A stretch of DNA of 64,000 nt from Anaerotruncus sp. GTDB lineage: Bacteria; Bacillota; Clostridia; Oscillospirales; Ruminococcaceae. The notes under the pieces were generated by a model. It was not told the origin of the DNA. It did not search any database and worked only from the letters and a program-made list of their open reading frames with translations. The stretch covers positions 16,687-80,686 of the forward strand of contig JAETRV010000008.1 in assembly GCA_021770005.1 (NCBI GenBank), given 5' to 3'. Positions 1-10,210 of the stretch are shown here, in pieces. The stretch's first letter is position 1. Every line of letters starts with the position of its first letter. The position numbers and the translations under genes were made by a program.

Positions 1-1
1 G

Positions 2-1753
2 CGGGATGCCCTGCGGGATTACCCTATCCCTGTTTTCGTCTGTGCTGCGGATGGGGAAATCCTTTGGTGTAACCCGCTGGCTGAAAAAATCGTGCTCAAG
101 GGAGAAGAAACCTATTCACGAAGCATCTACACGATCCTTGCGGGTGGGGAGATCACCCATCCCTGTCCGATTGGCGGATATGATGTCTCCTATCAGGACA
201 GGAACTATGCGGTTTATACCGTCCCGGCGGTCAGCGAGAGCGACCCGCTTTATATGGTGTATTTCTATGAAAACACCGAACTGAAGAAGTATACACAGGA
301 GTATTTTGAAAGCCGTCCTTCGGTGATGCTAATCCTCGTGGATAACTATGAGGAGATACAGCAGGGCCTGCCCGATAACGAGCGCACCCGGATGATGGGG
401 CAGATCGAATACACGGTGAGCAAATATATCACCGACAACGGCGGGTTGTTGCTCAGGGCCGAACGAGACCGGTTTACCGCGGTGTTGGAGGAACGGCATC
501 TGCGGGGGATTATCTCGGGACGGTTCCAGATTCTTGAGCAGATTCGGGCGATCGAGACCGACCGTCATATGGTTGCAACCTTATCGATCGGCGTCGGAAG
601 GGATGCGGAGACGCTGCCCGAAAGCGAGCAGATTGCGCGGCAGGCGTTAGATATGGCGCTCGGGCGCGGCGGAGATCAGGCGGCGGTGCGCGGCGCGAGC
701 GGCTATGAATTCTTTGGCGGCGTGTCAAGCGGGGTCGAGAAGCGAACCAAGGTCAAAACCCGGATCGTGGCGAATGCGCTTGAGGAGCTGATGAAGGTCA
801 GCGACAATGTGATCGTCATGGGGCATCGGATGGCTGACCTCGACTGTTTTGGCGCGTCGGTGGGGATCATGAAGGCCGCGAAGATGATGGGTAAAGAGGC
901 CTATATTGCGATCCGTCGAGAGAAAAACCTGGTCAACCAGATTTATGATCGGATGCTTGAGAACGGCTATCACGGCCTGTTGATCGAACCGGAGGATGCG
1001 CTCCAGCGGGTGACCAAAAAGACCTTGCTGGTGGTCTGCGATACCCATACCACCGGTATCATCGAGTCGGTCGAGCTGTATAATGCGTGCCATACGGTTG
1101 TTGTGATCGACCATCACCGCAAGATGGTTGGCCATATCGACAATGCGGTGATCTTCTACCACGAGCCGTATGCCTCAAGCGCCTCCGAGATGGTCACCGA
1201 ACTGGTGCAGTATTTTAACGAAAAGATCAAGATTGGTCGTCCGGAGGCGGAAGCCCTGCTTGCGGGTATTATGCTTGACACCAAGAATTTCATCATCAAG
1301 ACCGGCGTGCGGACGTTTGAGGCTGCCGCTTATCTGCGCAAGATGGGCGCGGATACGGTCGAGGTGCGCAAGCTGTTCGCCTCAACGATGGAGGCCTACC
1401 AGCGCAAGGCCAAGCTGGTTGCGAATGCGCAGGTTTACAAGGGCTGCGCGATTGCGTGGTCGACCGAGCGGGACGATGCGGAAATCCAGGTTACCGCAGC
1501 ACAGGCGGCTGACGAGCTGCTCAATATTAGCGGCGTGCAGGCGTCGTTCTTGATGTTTGAGCAGGGGAAGGGGGTTTCCTATTCCGCCCGCAGTATGGGG
1601 CAGCTCAATGTACAGATCATCATGGAGAAGCTCGGCGGCGGCGGTCATCACACAATGGCGGGTGCCCAGACCCCCGGGATCACGATGGATGAGGCACGCC
1701 AGCGGCTGCGCGAAGCGATCGACCAATATTTTGAGGAGAACAGCCGCAAATAA
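2..1753 (+). CDS. gdpP: Cyclic-di-AMP phosphodiesterase GdpP (5' partial)
   Basis: Membrane-linked enzyme that hydrolyses the second messenger c-di-AMP. The frame is open to the window edge, so the N-terminus (normally two membrane segments) is missing here. What remains, in order: a PAS-like segment (about nt 20-270), a degenerate GGDEF-like domain (about nt 330-720) with no intact GGDEF signature, a DHH domain with the Asp pair in [10 protein letters not shown] (nt 830-859) and the D-H-H triad at 1109-1117, and a DHHA1 domain with [10 protein letters not shown] from nt 1634. It opens the block gdpP-rplI-dnaB, the order also found in Bacillus subtilis, and probably shares its transcript. Family assignment is firm; enzyme activity is inferred from the intact DHH/DHHA1 motifs. 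Confidence 0.95.
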   Translation, partial: RDALRDYPIPVFVCAADGEILWCNPLAEKIVLKGEETYSRSIYTILAGGEITHPCPIGGYDVSYQDRNYAVYTVPAVSESDPLYMVYFYENTELKKYTQEYFESRPSVMLILVDNYEEIQQGLPDNERTRMMGQIEYTVSKYITDNGGLLLRAERDRFTAVLEERHLRGIISGRFQILEQIRAIETDRHMVATLSIGVGRDAETLPESEQIARQALDMALGRGGDQAAVRGASGYEFFGGVSSGVEKRTKVKTRIVANALEELMKVSDNVIVMGHRMADLDCFGASVGIMKAAKMMGKEAYIAIRREKNLVNQIYDRMLENGYHGLLIEPEDALQRVTKKTLLVVCDTHTTGIIESVELYNACHTVVVIDHHRKMVGHIDNAVIFYHEPYASSASEMVTELVQYFNEKIKIGRPEAEALLAGIMLDTKNFIIKTGVRTFEAAAYLRKMGADTVEVRKLFASTMEAYQRKAKLVANAQVYKGCAIAWSTERDDAEIQVTAAQAADELLNISGVQASFLMFEQGKGVSYSARSMGQLNVQIIMEKLGGGGHHTMAGAQTPGITMDEARQRLREAIDQYFEENSRK

Positions 1754-1803
1754 GAGTATGCCAAATAACCGCAGTTTTGTGGAACAATAAAGGAGTTTGG
1801 ACA

Positions 1804-2250
1804 ATGAAAGTAATTCTGAAACAGGATGTCCCCGGGAGCGGGAAAAAGGGCGAACTGGTCAACGTATCCGATGGATACGGGCGCAACTATCTGCTGCCAA
1901 AGGGGCTGGCGGTCGAGGCGAATGCTCAGGCGATGAACGAGTTTAAGGCGAAACAGGCGGCGAAAGAGCATCACGCCGCAGTGGAGAAACAGACGGCACA
2001 GGAGCTTGCGGCCCGGCTCAACGGCAAGACGGTCAAGCTGACCGCCAAGGCGGGCGCCAACGGCAAGCTGTTCGGCTCGATTACAGCCAAGGAGATTTCC
2101 GAGGAAATCAAAAAGCAGTTTGATGCGGATATCGACAAGCGCAAAATTTCGCTTGATACCGAAATCAAAGCGTTCGGCAGCTATACCGCACAGGTGAAGC
2201 TGCATCCGGGCATTGCCGCGCAGCTCCGGGTCGAGGTAGGCGAGGCGTAA
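1804..2250 (+). CDS. rplI: 50S ribosomal protein L9
   Basis: Large-subunit ribosomal protein that binds 23S rRNA near the L1 stalk. It has 148 residues, normal for bacterial L9. The N-terminal RNA-binding domain begins [17 protein letters not shown] and carries the L9 signature [13 protein letters not shown], followed by a long Lys/Ala-rich helix and the C-terminal domain. The frame is open upstream to 1777, but the ATG at 1804 is preceded by AAAGGAG at about 1789 and matches the universal L9 N-terminus, so this start is chosen. It lies 50 bases after gdpP and 32 before dnaB, in the conserved order. Confidence 0.98.
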   Translation: MKVILKQDVPGSGKKGELVNVSDGYGRNYLLPKGLAVEANAQAMNEFKAKQAAKEHHAAVEKQTAQELAARLNGKTVKLTAKAGANGKLFGSITAKEISEEIKKQFDADIDKRKISLDTEIKAFGSYTAQVKLHPGIAAQLRVEVGEA

Positions 2251-2282
2251 AAAATCCCGTTGGAAACTGGAAGGGGGGGCGG

Positions 2283-3632
2283 ATGTTGGCAGAGATTGAA
2301 TTGGGTGCACAGCAGATGCCCTATAACCTGGAAGCAGAACAGAGCGTACTTGGCGCGGTCCTGATCGATCCGGCTTGTTTTGGAGAGGTCATGGAAAACC
2401 TGCGGCCGGAGGCATTTTACCGCCCTCAGCACCAGCAGATCTACGAAGTGATGATGAACATGTTCAACCAGAGCCGGGCCATGGACTTCATCACGATCCT
2501 TGACGCGGTGAAAACCGAAGGGATCTTCGAGACCGATGAGGATGCAAAAATCTACCTCACCAATCTGGCACAGGTGGTGCCGTCCTCTAACAACGTTGAG
2601 GCATACAGCCGGATTGTGCGCGAGAAATCCTATGTCCGGCGGCTGATTACCGCCTCGCGCGGGATTATTGAAATGGCGCAGGAGGGGCAGACTGATTCCG
2701 ACCTGCTGCTCGACAGCGCGGAGCAGCGTATTTTTGAAATCCGGCAGGGACGCAACACGAGCGCATTCAAGCACATCCGGACTGCGATTACCGAGACCTA
2801 TGAGACGTTGCAGCGTCTCTCGGGGGAGGATCGTGACCGTTACAAAGGGCTTTCGACCGGGTATCCGGCGCTTGACCGGGTGATTACCGGGCTGAACCGC
2901 ACCGACCTGATCCTGGTGGCGGCGCGCCCCGGTATGGGTAAAACTTCGTTTGCGCTCAATATTGCGGAGTATGTCGCCACCAAGTCCCAAAAGACCGTCG
3001 CGGTCTTTTCGCTTGAGATGAGCAGCGAACAGCTTGCCCAGCGTCTACTCTCGTCACAGGCGTTGGTGGAAGGCAAGTCGCTGCGGACAGGGGAGCTTTC
3101 GGGGGACGACTGGGTCCGGATTGCGATGGCGTCCCAAGTGCTTTCCAAGGCGAACATCTACCTCGACGATACCCCAGGCATCACGATTGGGGAGATGAAG
3201 GCCAAGCTGCGCCGGCTCAAGCAGGTCGACCTGGTCATCATCGACTATTTGCAGCTGATGTCTTCGGGGCGGCGGATCGAGAACCGTGTGCAGGAAGTTT
3301 CGGAGATCACCCGGAACCTCAAGATCATGGCGAAAGAGATGAATGTCCCGCTCATCACCCTTTCGCAGCTCTCGCGCGGGCCTGAGTCTCGCGCGGATCA
3401 TAAGCCGATGCTTTCCGATCTGCGTGAATCCGGCTCGATCGAGCAGGATGCGGACATCGTCCTGCTGCTCTACCGGGAGGATTACTATGCCCGAGAGGAG
3501 GCGGAGGAACGCAACATCGCCAACTGTGATGTCGCTAAGAACCGTCATGGCGAAGTCGGGGTGGTCAAGCTCGGCTGGGACAGCAGATACACAAGATTTA
3601 CCAATTTGGAGTTATCACGACATGAACCATAA
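2283..3632 (+). CDS. dnaB: Replicative DNA helicase DnaB
   Basis: Hexameric 5'-3' helicase that unwinds DNA at the replication fork (called DnaC in Bacillus). It has 449 residues, the usual length. The N-terminal primase-interacting domain starts PYNLEAEQSVLGAVLIDP; the RecA-like core carries Walker A (ARPGMGKTS, about residues 214-222), Walker B (VDLVIIDYLQLM) and the SGSIEQDADIVLLLYRED segment typical of DnaB. No intein interrupts the core. ATG at 2283 follows a G-rich Shine-Dalgarno run. Its last codons overlap the start of tilS by 11 bases, suggesting translational coupling. Confidence 0.98.
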   Translation: MLAEIELGAQQMPYNLEAEQSVLGAVLIDPACFGEVMENLRPEAFYRPQHQQIYEVMMNMFNQSRAMDFITILDAVKTEGIFETDEDAKIYLTNLAQVVPSSNNVEAYSRIVREKSYVRRLITASRGIIEMAQEGQTDSDLLLDSAEQRIFEIRQGRNTSAFKHIRTAITETYETLQRLSGEDRDRYKGLSTGYPALDRVITGLNRTDLILVAARPGMGKTSFALNIAEYVATKSQKTVAVFSLEMSSEQLAQRLLSSQALVEGKSLRTGELSGDDWVRIAMASQVLSKANIYLDDTPGITIGEMKAKLRRLKQVDLVIIDYLQLMSSGRRIENRVQEVSEITRNLKIMAKEMNVPLITLSQLSRGPESRADHKPMLSDLRESGSIEQDADIVLLLYREDYYAREEAEERNIANCDVAKNRHGEVGVVKLGWDSRYTRFTNLELSRHEP

Positions 3633-5004
3633 GGCATTGGCCGCAATTATAGAATATGGAATGATAAAGCAGGGTGACACGGTGATTGCCGCCGTTTCGG
3701 GCGGCGCAGATTCGGTCGCTCTGCTCGATTTTTTGTGCTCGCTCTCCGGCTGGGACCTTCAAGTCCGCGCCTGCCACCTCAACCACTGTCTGCGCGGCGA
3801 GGAGAGTGACCGGGATGAGCAGTTTGTGCGTACCATGTGTCGCGAATATGGGATTCCGCTCGATGTGAAGAGGGTGCAGGTCGCCGAGGACGCGCGGGCC
3901 CAGGGGCTTTCGCTCGAGACGGCGGCGCGGGAAGCGCGGTATGCATTTTTCGCGGAACTGGCGGAACAGTATGGCGGCAGGGTGGCGACTGCGCACACCC
4001 TCTCAGACAACGCCGAAACCGTACTGCTCAACCTCGCGCGCGGCACCGGGATCGCCGGAATCTGCGGCATCCCGCCGGTGCGGGACGGCTGGGTCATCCG
4101 TCCGCTGATTTCCTGTACCCGTACTGAGATCGAAGCTTACTGCGCGGACCACGGGCTTTGCTATGTCACCGATAGCACCAACCTATCGAGCGACTATACC
4201 CGCAACCATATCCGCCGCAGTGTGCTCCCCAGTCTGGACCGGATCAATCCTGACCTGCTGGGGGCAATCGGGCGGATGTCTGCACAGCTCCGGCGGGATG
4301 CAGCTTATCTGGACCAGCAGGCCGCGCTTGCCGCACAGCAGATATCCGCGGGGGATGGACTGGATGCGGAACAGCTGCGCGTGCTCGATCCTGCCTTGCG
4401 CAGCAGGATCATTGCAGGGCTACTTGAACGGTGCGGCGCGGAACGATCCGCCGAACGGATCGCGTTGGTGAACGGGATGCTCGATCCCGGCAGCCGCAGA
4501 TATGTGCTACAGGTCGGTAGCGACCGGTACATAGCCTTGCGGGACGGTGTTCTGCGCGTAGAACGGCGGGAACGCCGCAAATCCGAGCCGCTCGTTCCGC
4601 ACGCGCTCCCCAAAAACCGACTGGATGGGGAATGCTTTGCATTGGGGCATGGAAAATCCATCACATTTTCAATACTAAACTGTGAAGATTATGAAATTTT
4701 TGAGAATAATAGCGATTCAGGCTTAAAAAACGCGGTCGATTATGATAAAATAGGCAATGATATTTTTGTGCGTTCCAGGCAGCCGGGAGACCGGTTCCAT
4801 CAGGCGGGGCGCGGCTGCGGCAAGTCTTTGAAAAAGCTCTATTCCGAGTTGGGATTGCCCGGGCGTGACCGGCTCTGCGTCATCGCGGACAATGAGGGGG
4901 TTGTGTTCGCGCAGGGCGCGGGCGTGGATGAGCGTGTCAAAATAGACAGGAGGACCAGACAGGTGCTGGCTTTCCTGATTCTGGAGCAAGAGACGGAGGA
5001 ATAA
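3622..5004 (+). CDS. tilS: tRNA(Ile)-lysidine synthetase TilS
   Basis: Modifies C34 of the CAU-anticodon tRNA-Ile to lysidine using ATP and lysine, changing its reading from AUG to AUA. The predicted protein is 460 residues. The PP-loop ATP pyrophosphatase motif SGGADS is at residues 26-31, followed by a TilS central domain and the C-terminal TilS substrate-binding domain (RQPGDRFHQAGRGCGKSLKK). The frame is open from 3343 inside dnaB, but ATG 3622 gives the correct N-terminus just before the PP-loop, with GGAG about 11 bases upstream. tilS-hpt-ftsH is a widely conserved Firmicutes order. Confidence 0.97.
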   Translation: MNHKALAAIIEYGMIKQGDTVIAAVSGGADSVALLDFLCSLSGWDLQVRACHLNHCLRGEESDRDEQFVRTMCREYGIPLDVKRVQVAEDARAQGLSLETAAREARYAFFAELAEQYGGRVATAHTLSDNAETVLLNLARGTGIAGICGIPPVRDGWVIRPLISCTRTEIEAYCADHGLCYVTDSTNLSSDYTRNHIRRSVLPSLDRINPDLLGAIGRMSAQLRRDAAYLDQQAALAAQQISAGDGLDAEQLRVLDPALRSRIIAGLLERCGAERSAERIALVNGMLDPGSRRYVLQVGSDRYIALRDGVLRVERRERRKSEPLVPHALPKNRLDGECFALGHGKSITFSILNCEDYEIFENNSDSGLKNAVDYDKIGNDIFVRSRQPGDRFHQAGRGCGKSLKKLYSELGLPGRDRLCVIADNEGVVFAQGAGVDERVKIDRRTRQVLAFLILEQETEE

Positions 5005-5008
5005 GGAT

Positions 5009-5566
5009 ATGGCAATCGGAACGGCAATGGAACAGGATATTAAGCAGGTGCTCGTCAGCGAGGAACGGATCCGGGAAAAGGTTGCTGAACTGGGCGCGCA
5101 GATTTCGGCCGATTATGCGGGAAAAAAACTGCTGGTGCTCGGCGTGCTGAAAGGGTCGTTTGTCTTCATGGCGGACCTTGTGCGTCAGATCAGTGTCCCC
5201 TGTGAGATGGAATTTATGGCGGTATCCAGCTACCATGCCGGCGTAAAAACTTCCGGCGTGGTTAAGATAATCAAGGATATCGACATCAACCCGCAGGATT
5301 ACCATATCCTGATTGTGGAGGACATACTCGATAGTGGTCTCACCCTCAGTTATCTGAAAACAATGCTGCTTCAGCGCGGCGCAACCGACATCCGAATCGC
5401 AACCCTGCTTGATAAACCTTCCCGCCGCAAAGCGAATATCAAGGCGGATTACTGCGGGTTCGAGGTACCGGATGCGTTTGTGGTTGGCTACGGGCTGGAC
5501 TATGCGGAGCAGTACCGCAGCCTGCCTTACGTGGGCGAGCTGAAGCCCGAGGTCTATGAAAAATAA
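5009..5566 (+). CDS. hpt: Hypoxanthine-guanine phosphoribosyltransferase
   Basis: Purine salvage enzyme that joins hypoxanthine or guanine to PRPP to make IMP or GMP. It has 185 residues, as expected. The PRPP-binding loop VEDILDSGLTL is at about residues 103-113, and the KGSFVFMADL segment near residue 50 is typical of HPRT. GGAGGA sits 8 bases before ATG 5009; a second in-frame ATG at 5027 is possible but less well placed. It starts 4 bases after the tilS stop and precedes ftsH. Confidence 0.96.
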   Translation: MAIGTAMEQDIKQVLVSEERIREKVAELGAQISADYAGKKLLVLGVLKGSFVFMADLVRQISVPCEMEFMAVSSYHAGVKTSGVVKIIKDIDINPQDYHILIVEDILDSGLTLSYLKTMLLQRGATDIRIATLLDKPSRRKANIKADYCGFEVPDAFVVGYGLDYAEQYRSLPYVGELKPEVYEK

Positions 5567-5604
5567 GCGCGTTCTGATCGCAGCTTGACAGGAGTGAAAT
5601 AGAT

Positions 5605-7698
5605 TTGAACAAAAGAACAAAGGGCATTGGCATTTATATCTCGGTCTTTCTCTTGCTGATGCTGATGGCGATGGTGCTGTTTTCTTCGATGCAGCAGCCC
5701 GCCAGCACTGTGAACTATTCGGAGGTGGTTGGCTATTTTGAGCGGCAGGAGGTCAAGGCGTTTGAACTGGACCTCGGTACCGGTATGCTCAAAGTCAAAT
5801 TCGCCGGCGAAGAGGGCAAGGAAAAGACGTTAGAGTATAAGGTGCCAAACACCGCCCTTTTCCTCAACGATGTCTACTACGACAAGTACGACGGGGCGCC
5901 GTCCTATGTCAGGAGCTACAACGAGGCGCACCCTGACGCGCCGATGGATTTTGACATCATCCGGCCGCGCGAGACGCCGTGGTGGGTCAATCTGCTCCCT
6001 TCGCTCCTGCTGCTTGGTGCGCTGATCTTCTTCTATGTGATGATGATGCGCCAAGCACGCGGTGGCGGTGCAGGCGGCATGATGAGCTTTGGCAAGGCCA
6101 AGCCGCGCACCCCCGAGGACGGACCGAAAGTCACATTCGCGGATGTCGCGGGTGCGGATGAGGAAAAGGAGGAATTGGTCGAGATCGTCGAGTTCCTCAA
6201 AGCCCCCTCCAAATTTAATGCGCTCGGCGCGCGGATTCCCAAGGGCGTCCTGCTGATGGGTCCTCCGGGAACCGGTAAAACCCTGCTTGCTAAGGCGGTC
6301 GCGGGGGAGGCGGGGGTTCCGTTTTTCTCGATCTCCGGTTCTGATTTTGTGGAGATGTTTGTCGGCGTCGGCGCATCCCGTGTGCGTGACCTGTTCGAGC
6401 AGGCCAAAAAACATGCCCCCTCGATCATCTTCATCGACGAGATCGATGCGGTGGGACGTCAGCGCGGCGCGGGCCTTGGCGGCGGACACGACGAGCGGGA
6501 ACAAACTCTCAACCAAATGTTGGTCGAAATGGACGGTTTTGGCACCAATGCAGGTGTCATCATCATCGCCGCCACCAACCGGAGGGATATCCTTGACCCA
6601 GCACTTTTGCGTCCCGGGCGGTTTGACCGTCAGATTGCGGTCGGCTATCCGGATATCAAAGGCCGCGAGGCGATCCTGCGGGTGCACACCAAGAATAAGC
6701 CGATTGCGCCCGACGTCAATCTGCGGGTGATCGCATCCTCAACTGTCGGGTTTACCGGCGCGGACCTCGAGAACCTGACCAATGAGGCGGCTCTGCTTGC
6801 AGCTAAGAAGGACCGAAAAGCGATTACGATGGCAGAAATCGAGGAAGCGACAATCAAGGTCATCGCTGGGCCGGAGAAACGGTCGCACGTAGTCACCGAA
6901 AAGGACAAAAAGCTCACCTCTTACCACGAGGCGGGCCATGCGATCTGCACCTATTACCTGCCGACACAGGATCCGGTCCATCAGATTTCGATTGTGCCGC
7001 GCGGCATGGCGGGTGGTTATACCCTTTCTCTGCCGGGGGAGGACAAATCCTATGTCACCAAGCGGGAGATGTCGGAGAACATCGTCACCCTGCTGGGCGG
7101 ACGGATGGCGGAAGAACTGGTGCTCGAGGACATCTCGACGGGGGCTTCCAACGATATCGAGCGCGCCACCAAGGTAGCGCACAATATGGTCATGCGGTAT
7201 GGTTTTTCCGAGAAGCTCGGTCCGATCGTCTATGGGCATGACAGCAATGAGGTGTTCCTTGGGCGTGATTTCAGCAGTACGCCGAGTTATTCCGAGAATG
7301 TTGCCGCGGAGATCGACGCAGAGGTGCGCGGGATTATCGACACTGCCCGCGAGCGTGCCCGCGACATTCTGAACGAGCATATGGATCAGCTTCACAAGGT
7401 CGCGCAGTTCCTGTTTGAAAACGAGAAGATGGCGGCGAACGAGTTTGAAGCGATGATGACTGGGCAGCCGATGCCTGAGAAACCGGATTACTCGATTTAT
7501 AGCAGCCATGCGGCGCATGATGGGAACAAAGTGCCTGCACAGGCCCAACCGGCTCCGGAGCAGCCCTCAGACGCCGCAGCGCCGGAACAGCCGGTAGCTG
7601 ACGGGGGTCAAGCGGTTTCCACGGCGGAGGAACCTGCGCGTCAGTCGGAGCCGGTGTCGGAACCCTCGGATGAGAACCAGATGGACAGTGAACGATGA
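5605..7698 (+). CDS. ftsH: ATP-dependent zinc metalloprotease FtsH
   Basis: Membrane-anchored AAA+ protease that degrades misfolded membrane and regulatory proteins. It has 697 residues. Order: transmembrane helix (about 7-27), extracytoplasmic segment, second helix in [23 protein letters not shown]+ domain with Walker A GPPGTGKT (219-226), Walker [10 protein letters not shown] (about 273-281) and the second region of homology, then the M41 protease domain with HEAGH (441-445) and the third zinc ligand D517. The last 70 residues are a low-complexity Pro/Ala/Glu/Ser tail. The start is TTG 5605 with CAGGAG about 10 bases upstream; no ATG fits the N-terminal helix. Confidence 0.97.
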   Translation: MNKRTKGIGIYISVFLLLMLMAMVLFSSMQQPASTVNYSEVVGYFERQEVKAFELDLGTGMLKVKFAGEEGKEKTLEYKVPNTALFLNDVYYDKYDGAPSYVRSYNEAHPDAPMDFDIIRPRETPWWVNLLPSLLLLGALIFFYVMMMRQARGGGAGGMMSFGKAKPRTPEDGPKVTFADVAGADEEKEELVEIVEFLKAPSKFNALGARIPKGVLLMGPPGTGKTLLAKAVAGEAGVPFFSISGSDFVEMFVGVGASRVRDLFEQAKKHAPSIIFIDEIDAVGRQRGAGLGGGHDEREQTLNQMLVEMDGFGTNAGVIIIAATNRRDILDPALLRPGRFDRQIAVGYPDIKGREAILRVHTKNKPIAPDVNLRVIASSTVGFTGADLENLTNEAALLAAKKDRKAITMAEIEEATIKVIAGPEKRSHVVTEKDKKLTSYHEAGHAICTYYLPTQDPVHQISIVPRGMAGGYTLSLPGEDKSYVTKREMSENIVTLLGGRMAEELVLEDISTGASNDIERATKVAHNMVMRYGFSEKLGPIVYGHDSNEVFLGRDFSSTPSYSENVAAEIDAEVRGIIDTARERARDILNEHMDQLHKVAQFLFENEKMAANEFEAMMTGQPMPEKPDYSIYSSHAAHDGNKVPAQAQPAPEQPSDAAAPEQPVADGGQAVSTAEEPARQSEPVSEPSDENQMDSER

Positions 7699-7719
7699 AA
7701 CCACAAGAGGTGACACAAC

Positions 7720-8661
7720 ATGCTGTTTGATAAAATCATAACCCTGTCGCTCAACCCGGCGGCGGATGTGACCTGCTATGTAGATAACTTTGAGGCTGGC
7801 GGTGAGCATGTGGTGCAGTCGGAGCTTTATGATGCGGCGGGCAAGGCGGTCGACGTATCCCGTGTGCTTCAGAGCTACGAGATCGCAAACACGGCATTGA
7901 TCGTTGCCGGGCAGGACAACAGCCGGCGGTATTTTGCGCGGCTCAAGGATGAGAATGTCACCACCCGGGTGATCTACACCGAAGGGCGCATCCGCGAAAA
8001 TATCAGTGTCATCACACCGGACGGACGGGTGACCCGTCTGGTGCGGAAAAGCCCGAAAATTAGTTTCCGCACCATCAACGAGCTGGAAGGGGTGCTCTCG
8101 GAAGAGATCAAACCCTCGACCCTTGTGGTGGTGGCTGGGGTGATGCCGGACGGGATCACTGCTGAAATCCTTTGTGAGATCTGTGCATTTATCAAGGAAG
8201 CGGGCGGGATCATTGCGCTCGACACCCGTTCTGCTACCCTTGAAATCATCCGGCAGGTGCGTCCTTGGGTGGTGAAACCGAACTATGAAGAGCTTTGCGC
8301 GCTGGTTGGCAGGGAACTGGATACCCTCGAAAAGATGAAGGATGCAGTGCTCGAGTTGGCGCAATCGGGTGCTTCTCATGTGCTTGCAAGTTTAGGTGCA
8401 GAGGGAATGGTCTATACAGATGGGGAACGTGTCTATAAAGCGGATGTCCCCGAGCTTTCGGAAATCAAATCTACGATTGGTGCGGGGGATGCTGCACTTG
8501 CAGGGTTCATCATTGCCAATGATTACAAGTATGACGTCAAGCGGTCGGTGCAGTTTGCAGCAGCATTTGGGACAGCCTCCTGTCTGATTGAGGGGACCAA
8601 TCCGCCCCGCAGAATTTCGGTGGCAATGATTAACAACCAGGTATCGGTCTATGAAATTTAG
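7720..8661 (+). CDS. PfkB-family sugar kinase (1-phosphofructokinase/tagatose-6-phosphate kinase-like)
   Basis: Probable phosphosugar kinase of the ribokinase fold, 313 residues. The C-terminal signature IGAGDAALAGF contains the catalytic base (D257), and the N-terminus ITLSLNPAADVTCYVDNFEAGG resembles the 1-phosphofructokinase/tagatose-6-phosphate kinase branch. The usual GGKGINVAR substrate loop is changed to AAGKAVDVSR, so the substrate may differ. No PTS or fru genes lie beside it. It is 21 bases after ftsH and 12 before the next gene, so it may be cotranscribed with both. The substrate cannot be assigned from sequence alone. Confidence 0.8.
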   Translation: MLFDKIITLSLNPAADVTCYVDNFEAGGEHVVQSELYDAAGKAVDVSRVLQSYEIANTALIVAGQDNSRRYFARLKDENVTTRVIYTEGRIRENISVITPDGRVTRLVRKSPKISFRTINELEGVLSEEIKPSTLVVVAGVMPDGITAEILCEICAFIKEAGGIIALDTRSATLEIIRQVRPWVVKPNYEELCALVGRELDTLEKMKDAVLELAQSGASHVLASLGAEGMVYTDGERVYKADVPELSEIKSTIGAGDAALAGFIIANDYKYDVKRSVQFAAAFGTASCLIEGTNPPRRISVAMINNQVSVYEI

Positions 8662-8673
8662 GGGTTGTTTCTG

Positions 8674-9201
8674 ATGAAAAAATTATTGGTAGTTGTGGAT
8701 TTTCAGAATGATTTTGTCGATGGAAGCCTTGGATTTCCGGAGGCAAAACAGCTTGAGCAACCGATCTGTCAGAAGATTGCTGCCTATCGGTCGGAGGACG
8801 CAAAGGTCGCGTTTACCTTTGATACCCATGGGGCTGATTATCTGGAAACACAGGAAGGCAGGCTGCTGCCGGTGCCGCATTGTGCCAAGGGGACACACGG
8901 CTGGAACCTTTATGGGAAGGTCGCTGAAATGCGGGAAGCAGGCGACCCTTGCTTCGAAAAACCTGCGTTCGGGTCCCCAGAACTGGCGCACTATGCGATG
9001 GAAAATGGATTCGAGCAGGTTGAATTATGCGGGCTGGTTTCCAATATCTGTGTAATTTCAAATGCGGTACTGGTCAAGGCCGCGCTTCCGGAAGCAGAGG
9101 TGGTTGTCGATGGGGCGTGTACTGCTTGTGCGGACCCGGAGATGAACCGAAAAGCGCTCGATGTGATGGAAGGATTGCAAATTCGGGTGCTTCGCCGCTG
9201 A
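8674..9201 (+). CDS. Isochorismatase-like cysteine hydrolase (nicotinamidase-related)
   Basis: Member of the isochorismatase-like superfamily, 175 residues. The expected Asp-Lys-Cys catalytic triad is present: D9 in VVVDFQNDFV, K72 in HCAKGTHGW, C126 in VSNICV. The DTHGADY segment could supply nicotinamidase-type metal ligands (D and H), so nicotinamide deamidation in NAD salvage is the best guess, but related amidases share this pattern. The frame extends to a TTG at 8665, yet ATG 8674 has AGGGG 9 bases upstream. It follows the PfkB gene by 12 bases. Confidence 0.75.
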   Translation: MKKLLVVVDFQNDFVDGSLGFPEAKQLEQPICQKIAAYRSEDAKVAFTFDTHGADYLETQEGRLLPVPHCAKGTHGWNLYGKVAEMREAGDPCFEKPAFGSPELAHYAMENGFEQVELCGLVSNICVISNAVLVKAALPEAEVVVDGACTACADPEMNRKALDVMEGLQIRVLRR

Positions 9202-9449
9202 TGCTCAGAAAAAAGCGGCATGTGCCAGTATTTTTTGTCTGAGTAGCCAAATTCTCTGGAATTACCTGTTATTTGGGTCTGGACGCGCGACGCATTTCGG
9301 GGTATACTGTAGATAGCGGCGACTGCTGGGGGAGCGTATGGGACAGAAACAATCAGCCGTTATCGTCTGGTTTTTGAAAACAGACCGTTGCTTTCAAGGA
9401 CTGGATGATGAAACCATTCCCGATAAGGGATATAGAAAGGATTGATCGT
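9202..9449 (+). promoter_or_regulatory. Intergenic leader with candidate promoter for the Bax-inhibitor-like gene
   Basis: Non-coding gap of 248 bases. TATACT at 9303-9308 with TGGACG 17 bases upstream (9280-9285) is a plausible sigma-A promoter, giving a leader of about 135 bases. An A-run and T-run around 9209-9239 flank a short GGCATGTGCC palindrome and could terminate the upstream transcript. No known riboswitch was recognised. Confidence 0.4.
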
Positions 9450-10163
9450 ATGGAGTATCGCACCGACCCCGCTGATCTAAGCGCATTGGAACTGGAAAAA
9501 AACCGAAGCCCGCTTTATAAACATGTAGCGAAAACCTATGCATGGATGTTTCTGGGGCTGGCCCTCACCTTTACAACAGCTTATGCACTGATCGCAACCG
9601 GACTGGTTTGGTTTGTGTTCATGGCATGGTGGCTGCCACTTGCCCTCTTAATCGGGGAACTGGTTCTTGTCGGTTTTCTCACAAGCCGGATCACACAGTA
9701 TTCGGTTGGGAAGGTCAAGGCGATTTTTATCGGGTACTCTCTTCTGAGTGCGGTGACCTTCTCGGCAGTCCTGTTGATGTATCAGGCGCAGAGCGTGATC
9801 CTCGCGTTTGGCGTTGCAGCGGTTTTCTTTGGCACGATGGCGGCGTTTGGTTTGGTCACCAAACGGGATGTTTCCGGCTTTCGGTGGGTCATCCTGTCTG
9901 GTTTGATTGCACTGCTGGTGATGCAGCTTGTGGCGATGGTCTTCCATTTGGAGGGGCTGGACATTGCACTTTGCTTTGTCGGATTGGCGCTCTTTATGGG
10001 GATCACCACCTATGACGCAAAACGAACCAAGGACTATTACTACCTGTTTGAAGGCAATGCGCAGATGCTCGACAAGATGGCTATTTATTCCGCGCTTGCG
10101 CTCTATCTTGATTTTATCAATATTTTCCTCTATCTGCTTCGTCTGTTCGGAAAACGCAAGTGA
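9450..10163 (+). CDS. Bax inhibitor-1/YccA family membrane protein
   Basis: Integral membrane protein of the BI-1 (TMBIM) family, 237 residues with about seven hydrophobic segments. The first follows SPLYKHVAKTYAWMFLGLAL, and later family-like segments are GFLTSRITQYS and GITTYDAKRTKDYY. Bacterial relatives include YetJ, a pH-sensitive calcium leak channel, and YccA, a modulator of FtsH. ftsH is nearby, but that link is only suggestive. ATG 9450 has GAAAGG 9 bases upstream; the frame runs further up (9405) without a better site. A strong terminator follows directly. Confidence 0.85.
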   Translation: MEYRTDPADLSALELEKNRSPLYKHVAKTYAWMFLGLALTFTTAYALIATGLVWFVFMAWWLPLALLIGELVLVGFLTSRITQYSVGKVKAIFIGYSLLSAVTFSAVLLMYQAQSVILAFGVAAVFFGTMAAFGLVTKRDVSGFRWVILSGLIALLVMQLVAMVFHLEGLDIALCFVGLALFMGITTYDAKRTKDYYYLFEGNAQMLDKMAIYSALALYLDFINIFLYLLRLFGKRK

Positions 10164-10165
10164 AC

Positions 10166-10199
10166 AAAAAAGCCTGTCCTATCTGGGGCAGGCTTTTTA
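10166..10199 (+). terminator. Rho-independent terminator after the Bax-inhibitor-like gene
   Basis: Hairpin AAAAAGCCTGTCC / GGGCAGGCTTTTT with a short loop, starting 3 bases after the stop codon and ending in a T-run. Confidence 0.85.
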
Positions 10200-10210
10200 G
10201 CTTTCGCTTA

